Source: Gonium pectorale | Lineage: Eukaryota; Chlorophyta; Chlorophyceae; Chlamydomonadales; Volvocaceae | NCBI GenBank assembly: GCA_001584585.1 | Contig: LSYV01000106.1 | Location: 169,806 to 189,072, forward strand | Direction: 5' to 3' | DNA length: 19,267 nucleotides | Shown here: positions 8,100-17,400 of the stretch, one piece after another | How the letters are laid out: each line of letters begins with the position of its first letter | Numbering within the stretch: position 1 is the first letter of the stretch | Notes under the pieces: model-generated | The model's input: the letters and a program-made list of their open reading frames with translations, nothing else | Databases searched by the model: none | What the model was told of the DNA's origin: nothing | Program-made: the position numbers and the translations under genes

Positions 8100-11000
8100 G
8101 GCTGGTGCGGGGGCGGCCCCGGGTGTGTAGTGCAGGGCGCATGATCCGCGTCAGAACACAACAGCGGCCGATCGGGCCCAGTAAAGTAGTGGCGGCCGCA
8201 TGCGGCGTGGCAGCGGCGGCGTGGCATCGCTGGCGGCGCCGCCGCAGCTGCTGCCTGGGTCGCAGGCCGCTGCGGGGGAAAGCTGATGGCGGCGGCGATG
8301 GCGGCGATGACTGATTGACGTCGGCGAACAAAGGGAGATCCAGCCAGCCGGGCAGCCAGGTAGAGAGCGCAAGCCGGGGCGCGTGAGGGCAGGCGGCGAG
8401 AGGCACAAGGCCCGCAGTACAGAGCGCGATGGCGGACGGGGCTGCGGTTGACCCGCACCCCGCTCTCCGCGCGCAGGCGCTAGGAAACTTGGGCGCACAG
8501 GACGCGTGACCCGTGACCCGACAGGACCATTGCTAGGATGCCGCAGCTGCCGCAGGAGTGGGGGAAGAACGCTGCCATGTGGGGACTTGCGGGTGGGTGG
8601 GGGTTGGGGCGTGTGGGTGGGGGGGTGTGGGAGGGGCACTCCGGGTATTCACGATTTGCTCGGGGGGTTGGGGTTTGCATCGCGGGGAGGTGGGGCCACC
8701 GCGCCTCGACCTGCCCCAGTCCCTGCAGCCCCTGGGCGCGGCTGCACTGTGCCAGCCCGGCATTCAGGGCCCGGCATTCTTGGCACGCGGCGGAGACGCT
8801 GCTGCCCACTGAACTTTGCCGAGAGGCGGGGCGGCGTGGGTCCGCGGGCTGGGTTCTAAACCCTCCGCGCCCGCTTCGGCCCCGTCGGTCTGGTTTTGGG
8901 AGCGCCGGGGGCGCAGGGCGGCCCGGGCAGGCGGCCGGACGCACCACCTTGATGCGCCGACGGCCGCCCCGCGGGACTGCCCTGCGCCCCGCTTCGGTGC
9001 CATTGCTGTGTTGGGAAAATCGTTCTTTCGTGCGCATATGTGTGTGGTTCATGTTTTGCGCGGGTCGTGGTGGGTCGCCTTTTCTAGGAGTGGCGGTGGA
9101 ATGCGTGTTGTCGCGGGTGCAGTGTTGCAGCGTCAAGTCAAAACCCTTGCCGGCCCGGGAGGAGGGCCGGCCGCGCGCTGCCAGCGGCGCCAGCGCCCGG
9201 AGCTGGGCCGTAGTGACATTCCCGATGGGGCAATCGTGTTGCCCCACCCCCTCGCGCACATCCATGAAGCTGACTGCAAGCTCGCCGAGGGGAGCGCCAG
9301 TGCGGTGGCACGTACATATGTGTGCGGCGCCGTGTGTTTTGTACTGCTCTGCCGGACGAGAGTGTGGCCCGCCTTGGGGGGCTGTGGCATAGCGCAGCAC
9401 GTGCCACGGATGGAACTGCAACACCTTTTTTTGTCCATTTGTGGACACCATCGACGTGTAGCCCCGCTTCGGGGCCCGACGGCGACGGCGATAGTGCCGA
9501 TCTCGATGATGCGGCATGCGGTACTAGACGGGGGGATTTCGTGTCTTGACGGTTTGTCGAGGGGACCGGCCGGCAAGAGCAGGGTCCGTGCCCTAGCGAG
9601 TGCCCGGGTCCTTGGGCGAATAGCGGTTGCTGACCCGTCACACTCACACTGGACTTGTCAGCGGCAATGCCATACGTGGCGGAGCGGTCGCCGCGCTGTC
9701 GTCGGCAGATTCCGCTCCGTCCTCTGTTGCCGCTGTTTACTGGGGCGCTTTGCGAGGCTCCCACTGTCAGGGCACTGCCCTTGCCGCCCACCTCTGGGCC
9801 TCAATGCTGTCGGGTCTGGGCGTTGAAGCCTGGGCTCACCCCTCACGGGCAGGCCGGGGCGCATGTGGGGGCCGCGCTTTGATGCGTGCGACGTGGTTTG
9901 GTTCTGTTGTGTTGTGCGTCCTACGTATGTTTTGTTTTGTTGGCCTCATGCCGCTTTGTGGGGACTTCCGTGGCCCGCGCCGCACCCCATCGCACAGGCG
10001 GCGCCTCCTGGGCATCCATGCCCGAGGCCCACGTGATGCCTGTGGTGTTGTTTGGTTCTGTATTATTATTATCAGGGATAGGACGGAGAGCCGTTTTACG
10101 TAACCTTGCGCTGCCCTTGCAGCTGGATTGGCAGGTTGTATGTGTTGGGGACTTGCGCGCGGAGGAGGCCACAGGGAGGGATTTCGGCGCGATGAATCGT
10201 AGCGCGCCTGTGGGGGGCTCCTCAGTAGATCGCACGGAGAGAAAGCATCCCGGCATATGGAGGGTGCCCCCATACGGCACCATGTGTGTATGTGCGTGGG
10301 GTGAAGGGCTTGAAGGCGTGAGGACGGGCCACGTAGGCCCATTGACTGCCGCTCGACGAGAGAGACAATTGCGGGGTAGGGCGGCGGCAGCGCCGCCGAC
10401 CCCGCAGGGAGCGGCGAGAGGTTTCGGAGGGCGGAGTAGGGGCCGGTCGGAGGAATCTCTGTTTCCCCGTTGCGGCGCGTCAATGTCATGTGTTCGTTCA
10501 CTCTTGCGTTTCGAAGTGGGTGCCTTCGATGTGGGGCAGGCGGCCTTCGGTATCGCGCGCACGCTGCCGCACTGATGTTGGCTGTGCACCATTTGCATGC
10601 GAAGAGAGCATGTGGATACATAATGATCGCCAGCATCAGCGCATAGCAGCGCAGCTGTTCGTTAGCCGCCGTCATGCGCGCCGCGCGCCGAAGCTTCCGT
10701 GCCGTCGTGTGATGTCGTGTCCTAGTTACGTAGGCGCTGCAGGCCATGCAATCCTAGGGCATGCATCATTGGGGTACACACACCTCCTTAGCACGGAACG
10801 AGCGCTTTGGGGCGGGTCGATCCGACTTATGCCGACCACCAGCCCTGGTGTCCTGCAGTACGGGCGTGTTTTGCCGCGCAGTAGTATTCATTAATAGGTG
10901 GATGGTAGCCGCCGCGTTTTTGCAGTCGCTGCACGCGGCCAGTATGGTACGCACGTATATAAAGTACATTGGAGATCAGGGTATGTCGTAGACGGCGGTG

Positions 11001-11483
11001 CTTGACAGTAACGCCACGGCAGATCCACATGGGCGATTTTGTTGAGATAGTATGGGCCCTCGCAAGTTGGAGATTGTAAACCTGAAGCATTCACAGGCTT
11101 TACCGGTTGCGTGTGGCCACGTTCCCTTCCTTCGTAAGGTCTACACCGCACAACGCCAAAACATGTGCTTGGTTTTTAGCATCCCCACCGTGACGGATCA
11201 TATTGCAGGCTTTTCCACGCCTTCACACGAGCAAGCACAGCTGGTACACGGTTCTGAATATGTGCACCCTGACATTCACATGTCGAGTCTGTAAAGCGTC
11301 GCACAGGTCAGGTAAGACGTGTCCTTGCCATGTGTCGCGCAGTGCCACAGGATCCTGTACCGTACGGGAGGTACGCGCACGGGCCCCTGGCACAGCTATG
11401 AAGATAGCTGTCTAAATCAATACGTATCGAGACCCAGTCCTGCATGCAAAGACTGGCCCGACGCGCAAGTGAGGTGCACGCAG
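8100..11483. other. 3.4-kb region between convergent genes, no gene supported
   Basis: This lies between the bHLH stop (8099, plus) and the receptor-like gene stop (11484, minus) and presumably contains both 3' UTRs. Several long open frames occur (for example minus 8480-9517 and plus 9886-10575), but their translations are Arg/Pro/Ala/His-rich, show no recognisable motif and look like composition artefacts. The part from about 10600 to 11480 is visibly less GC-rich than the rest. I found no tRNA, rRNA or transposon termini. The first TGTAA on the plus strand is at 11075. Confidence 0.55.
11075..11294 (+). terminator. Two candidate TGTAA polyadenylation signals (11075-11079 and 11290-11294)
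   Basis: These are the first TGTAA motifs I find downstream of the bHLH stop codon, about 3 kb away. If used, the bHLH mRNA would carry an unusually long 3' UTR that nearly reaches the convergent receptor-like gene. They may belong to an unrecognised transcript or be chance matches. Confidence 0.2.
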
Positions 11484-14400
11484 TCAGGTCGTCGCGCTCC
11501 CAACGTCTCCAGCCGGCGCGCCACCCAAGGTCCATGGGTCGCTCGCGTGAGAGAATGACGATCGTTCGCTCCATGACTCATTCGTTGATTGCGTTCCAGA
11601 AGCCTTTCCGGAGTCAGACCTCGGAGGCGGGTCTACGGCTGCCAACATTACGCCCCGACGCCGGCCTGCGGGAGTGGCGTGCAGGGTTGCGGCAGGGGCA
11701 CGGGTGCTGTCAGGACACGGCTTGCAGGCGGGCGAGGCCGAACGGGACTGCCCAGCAGTGCCCGCTCTACACAACGGGGACGACACGGCGGGCGAGGAAA
11801 GCACGCACCTGGTGGATGGACGGCCCGGGGAAGGGGTCGGCTGCGGCGCGGGCGTCGTCTGCGGCGCCGCCTGCGGGGTGAAGGTCAGTAGCGGGTTGCG
11901 CCCGGGCGAGGAGGGCCGCTTCAGGCGCGCCGCGGGATCCGGGTCGTCCCCCTCCTGCTCCACGTGAAGGAAGGCGCTCATCACGTCGCGCCAGTCCGCC
12001 ACGCCCTCGCCGTCCTCGCCGCCCAGGAAGATGGGGTTGTGGAACTGCGCGTACATGGAGGGCCGGTCCAGGCCCGGCGGAGGCGCCCCGGCGCCGGCGT
12101 CAGCGCCCGCCCCCTGCCCTGCCCCAGATGCAGCCGCCGCTCCTGGTGAGGGCGGCTTGGAGCCGGGCGAGACGGCGTACTTAGATGCCGAGCGTGGGGC
12201 CGCTGCCGCGGAGGGGGTGGCACCAGCCGGCGAAAACGGCAGCTGCAGCGCCGGCGGGCGGCCCGCGGATGAGGCGACAGCCGGGGCGGCCGGCCCCAAG
12301 GGCGAAAAATCGAGCTCTCCGGTGCCTGGCTGGTTGACAACGGTGTTGCTGTTGCGCCCGCCGCGCCAGCGGAAGACGGCGGCGATGGCCAGGAGCAGCA
12401 GCAGCGCGCCCACCGCGCTGGCCACGATCACGCCCACCCACCACTGCTTCATGCCGCGGCCCTGCTCGACGCCGGCGGGTGGCGGCGGCGTGCCTGCAGC
12501 AGATCCATGGCGGGTCAGGTGGCAACCGCTTAGAGCAGGGTCCCGGGCGAAAGCTGCTTGGGTGCAGGGAGACATGGAGTCGGGGCGGGCGGGCCCCAAC
12601 GGCAAGGTCTGTGGCAACTGACAAGCCTAGCCGCTGCATTTCAGGCGAGAGCACTGATGGAGTTATGCGGTAGTCCAAGCACCACATATAACATGAGAGC
12701 TCAGGCACGGGACTTACTGCCTTGCAGGTTGGTTGGCGGGGAGTTCCCAGACGCGCCGAATGGCGGAGGGGTCTGAGGCGTGGAAGGAGGCGATGGAGGC
12801 GATGGAGGCGGCGGCGGGGGCCGCGGCGGGCGCGGCGGGGGTGGAGGTGGAGGCTCAGGCGGTCGGACAGGCTGCTGCGGAGGCGGCGGCTGCAGCGGGA
12901 ATCGCGGCGGCGGAGAAGGCGGCAGTGGGAGGGCCGGCGCTCCCGGGGATCGAGGCGGCGGCAGCGGCCTCTTCGGAGTGGGTGCGGCAGGCGGCAGTGC
13001 CGGCGCCGGGCTGGGCACTGCCGCAGGTGTCGGGCTCGGCGGCGGCGGCCTTGGAGGCTTAGGCGGCTTGGGCGACGGTGGCCGTGGTGCCGGTGGACTG
13101 GCCCCAGGTGGCGGCTGAGGTGGCGACGGCGGCCCTTGCACGCAGTCCGGCAGGTCCGCAAGCCCGGTCGGGTCCGCGGGCCACGACTCGCCGCCCGGGT
13201 TGGGACCGCAGACACCTGGTACGGAGACCTGGTCAGACACGTTCAGCAAGACAAGGGTGGTCATGCCCGCCGGCCATTCGGCTGGGATGGGCCCCCGCAG
13301 TTGGTTGCCTTGGAGCTGCAGCTGCGTGAGGGCGGACAGGGAGGACCAAGCGGCCGGCAGTTCGCCACGGAGCTCGTTGTTCTGGAGCTGCAGTACCGCC
13401 AGCCCGGGCGGCGCCATGGGCGGCGGCGGGGAAGGCGCGCCGGGAGGCGGCAAGGAGGGCTCTGCGGGGAGCGGCGGCGGCGCGTCAAGCTGCGCCTGGT
13501 TGGGCGTGCCTGCGTCGGGGGCCAGGTTCTGCTGAGGCGGCTGAAGCGGCGGCGGCGGGAGGCCCGAGCTCGGCAGTTGCGGCGTTGGGAGGTCCGAGGG
13601 CGGCGTGTCTGATGCGGGCAGCTGCGGTGGCGGCAGCTGGCCTGACGGTGCCAACGGTGGAAGCGGTGGAATCTGCGGCTGCGGCAGCTCCGAGGGCGGC
13701 TCCACCTGCCGCAGACGCCGCGACGCACGCCTGGCCGCAATCCTGTAGAACACGGCATCCGATGGCAGCTGTAGGCTCACTTTCCGGTGCAGCCGTCGGC
13801 GGGCGACCAAGCCGCCGCCGCTGTCACCGCCGTCACCACCGTCACTGTCCCTGGCGCTGCTGCCGCCCCCGCCCCCGGCCCCGCTGCCGCCGCGCAGCGC
13901 AGCCCACTCAGGGGGTAGCGTGCCCGTGAGGCCGTTGCTCCCCAGCAGCAGCGCCGTCAGTGCCGTCAGCCCCGACCAGGCGGCCGGCAGCGTGCCCGTC
14001 ATGCCGGTGGCGCTCAGGTCCAGCGACGCCAGCGCCGACAGGTACGGCTGCGACGCGTCCGGCAGCGGCCCGGGGCCCAGCGCGTTCGCCGACAGGTCAA
14101 GCCGGCGCAGCTGCTGCTGTAAGGACAGGCCGCCCGCAGCCGGCTCGGCGCCGGCCACGTCCGGCAGCGCGCCCGTGAGCTCATTGGCGCCGAGCGTGAG
14201 CGCCTGCAGGCTGGGCAGGCCGCCCTCGGCGCCCAGCCAGCCGGGCGGCACGGCGCCCACGAGCTGGTTGTCGGACAGGTCCACCTCCGTGAGCCGCGTG
14301 AGCAGGCTGTAGCTGGGCGGCAGCGAGCCGGAGAGCGCGTTGGAGGCGAGGCGCAGGCTGCGCAGCGACGACAGGCCGGGCGCCCATGCTGCTGGCAGGT

Positions 14401-17400
14401 TGCCGTCCAGCGCGTTGCGGCCCGCGGCCAGTGCCGCCAGGCTGCGCATGGCGGACCAGGCGGCCGGCAGCGAGCCGGCGAGGGCGCCGTTACCGCTGAT
14501 GTCGAGGGCAGCCAGGGAGGTCAGGCGGGACCAGGCGGGGGGCAGGCCGCCCGTGAGCGCGTTGTCGGAGGCGTTGAGGGCCGACAGAGCCGACAGGGCA
14601 GACCATGCGCCCGGCAGCGCGCCGCTCAGCACATTGGTGGACACGTCAAGGACCTGTTGGAAGGGGTGGTCATGATGTGAGAGGGCGAGACTGGTATGAA
14701 TTGTAATGCATGGGACTGAGCGTTACGGTAAACAGTACACATAGACGTGTGTGGGCGATCGGGTGATGTGCGCTGGTGAAGCGCAACTTCTGGTGTTGCG
14801 ACTTCGCAGGTTGGCGCCCTCCCGGACCACCGTACGTTGGCCAGCAGGCACGCAACCCGCTCCCAAGGCAACTACCGAAAGCTCCTCAGCCGGCGTCTTG
14901 CGGACCGCGCCACCCAAGGCGACCCTGCAGCCTGGAACGCGCACCTGCAGCCTCCGAAGCGCCGAGTAGGACGGTGGAAGTGATCCGCTAAGGGAGTTGT
15001 CTGACAGCGCCAGCGCCACCAGCGACGACATGTCCGTGAAGGAGAGCGGTAGGGTGCCTGCGGGAGGGCGGTAGTCGCGGGGAGAGGCTTCAGTTCATAC
15101 CACGCGACAGAAGCGCAGTAAACAAAATATACAGAGGTGGGGGGTGCGTCGTGGCTCTGCCCTTCCCAAGCTCATCATCAGTCGGCAATAATCTAGAACA
15201 ATCCCGCCACAGTCACCACGGACCTGTCAGCCCACAGCTGCGCAGGTCCAGCGCGAACAACTCGCTCATCGCGCCGTATTCTGCGGGCAGGCTGCCGCCA
15301 AGCGCGCCGTGGCCCGGGGCGGACAGAGCCTGAAGGCTGCGCATGGCGGACCACGCCGGAGGCAGCCCGCCCACTAGCCCGCCTCCGCCTCCGCCGACGG
15401 GGATAGCGGCTCCGCTCATGGCCCCGGGGGCGCGCAGGTCCAGAAGCCGCAGGCCCGTCAGGGCACTGTAGTTGGTGGGCAGGCTACCGCTTAGTGATGC
15501 ACCGCCCAGCGACAGGCGGGTCAGGCCTGTCAGGACAGACCAAGCGGCCGGCAGGCTGCCCGCCAATCCGCCGGCGGCCGTCACTACGCCGGCACTGCCC
15601 CCGGTGGCGACCGTGGCGGTGGCCGAGACGGCAGCCCGGTCGTAGGCTAAATCGAGCCACTGCAGATTGGTGAGGATCGACAGCACGCCGGGGATAGCGC
15701 CGCTGGTGACGCCCGTGTCGGTGAGCAGCAGGGTCCGCAGCCCCAGCAGGCGGAGCACGTCGCCGGGAAAGGTCATACCGCCAACGTAGGCTGGCGCATC
15801 CGGCTCGGCGGGTGTCAAGGACCCCCAGCAAGAAGTAAGGTTGAGGAAGGTGACGGTGAGCTGGCCGGGCGAGGTGGGCACGGCAGGGGCGCAGCCGACG
15901 CGGGGCTGCCAGGCGCACGGGTCGGAAGCCGTGGGGTCGGCAGACCAGGAGGACAGGTCGCAGGGCGAACCGGGGCCGGCGTCGAAGTCCTCCGCGATGC
16001 GCAGGAGGGCGGCGGCCTGAACGTAAGGAGCAAACGCGGGAGGAGAGGGGAGGAGGGCGGAGGCGGTCGTGAAGCAGGGCACGTACGCATCGGGGCAGCT
16101 GCGGCAGCAGCACGGTGCGTGGGCATATAGTGCGAGGAAGCGCGGAGCAATGCACGTGAACAAAGCGACTCATCTGCCGTTTCGCTCCCCGCTGGATGCC
16201 TGCCTGCCCTCGTCGGATGCTGGACTAGATTGGCCGGGCTTCAGGCTCAAGTTGCAAGACTGGAGAACAGCCCGGCGTGCGCGGGCTGCTCAGTGCGCAG
16301 CTAGAGGCTAGTCCACGTACCTGGGCGGCGAGCCCAGTCGGGTCCGGGGGCGGCGGCGGAGGCCTGGAGACGCTGAGCTGGTCAGGAAAAGGCGCGTTGG
16401 GAGGCTGGCTGGAAGGTGGTGGGTCCTGCGGTGGTGAATGCGGTGGTGTCCATGGTGTTCAGAAGAACTGCACCTTCTGCAGCGCCGGCGTGGCAGATCA
16501 TGGGCCAGGAAGGCCCCCGGGGTCATACAGCACGAGGATGGACCAGGGAGGCAGGAGACGACAGGCCGAAGTATGACAGCAGCAGTTCGGGTCAGACAGC
16601 AATCAACCTGGTCAGAGATGTACCCAGCGCATGCATGCCTGAAAGGATGGCCCCATTACAAAGGGAGCCTCGTGGGCGGAGCTGGTAACCCCTAAAGCTC
16701 GCCTCTTCAGTATCTGGGGGTGCTGTCGGCGGCGGCGGTGGCGGCCGCGGAGGGAAAGGCCCTGTCGCTTCTGTGGCGGCGCATGGGTGAGGCAGCATGG
16801 GTAAAGGTACAAACACAAACGGGCAAGGAGTGTTACGTCTGCAGGCGGGTCCTTGCGTCATGTGCTTGCCAGCTCGTGTAACAGTAGGGGAACATGCCGC
16901 TGCGACAACGCCAAGTCCACTCCTGCTCAGCGCGCTCACCTCGTACGCAGACGAACGGATACTCCATGTCGCACACGTCCTGCTTCACAAACGTCACGTT
17001 GCCTCCCTGGGCCTGGCCCTGAGCGCCCGCGGGCAGCGCCCCCAGACTACAGTTGGCGCCCGAGTCGAGGACCCACACCGTCGTGACAGCACCCTCTGGC
17101 CAGGCCGTCGCCGCCTCCTCGCCCCACACCCGCGCGTCGCCCGGCAGCGACAGCAGCCTGCCGCCCAGCACCACGCAGCGCTGCGAGGCCGTCCAGAACG
17201 GCACGGCGGCCGTGAATAGGACCAGCTCGTACACGCCGCTGCCGCTGCTGCCGCCGCCGGTGCTGCTGCCATTCCCGCCGCCAACCTGGGGCGGCGGTGG
17301 CGGTGCCGCGGCCGGTGGGGCGGCGGCCAGCGCGACGGCGGCGGGCTGCGCCACGCGGCACGCGAAGCTGCGTTGCAGCCCCCAGGTGGTGTCACAGGGC

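Noticed and set aside
8480..9517. 345-codon open frame on the minus strand
   Set aside because: Rich in Arg, Pro, His and Ala with no motif or domain pattern. Long random frames are expected at this GC content.
9886..10575. 229-codon open frame on the plus strand with a hydrophobic start resembling a signal peptide
   Set aside because: The N-terminal hydrophobicity comes from a TTG/TGT-rich stretch, and the rest has no structured pattern. Kept only as part of the unexplained intergenic region.
12722..13612. Very Arg-rich 296-codon open frame on the plus strand
   Set aside because: It is the antisense shadow of the Pro-rich and LRR coding sequence on the minus strand.
15985..16163. Separate start of an LRR-only gene upstream of the LRR N-cap
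   Set aside because: The open frame begins with TTG rather than ATG, and its last part is a pyrimidine tract ending in TTACGTTCAG, typical of an intron end. No signal peptide was convincing.
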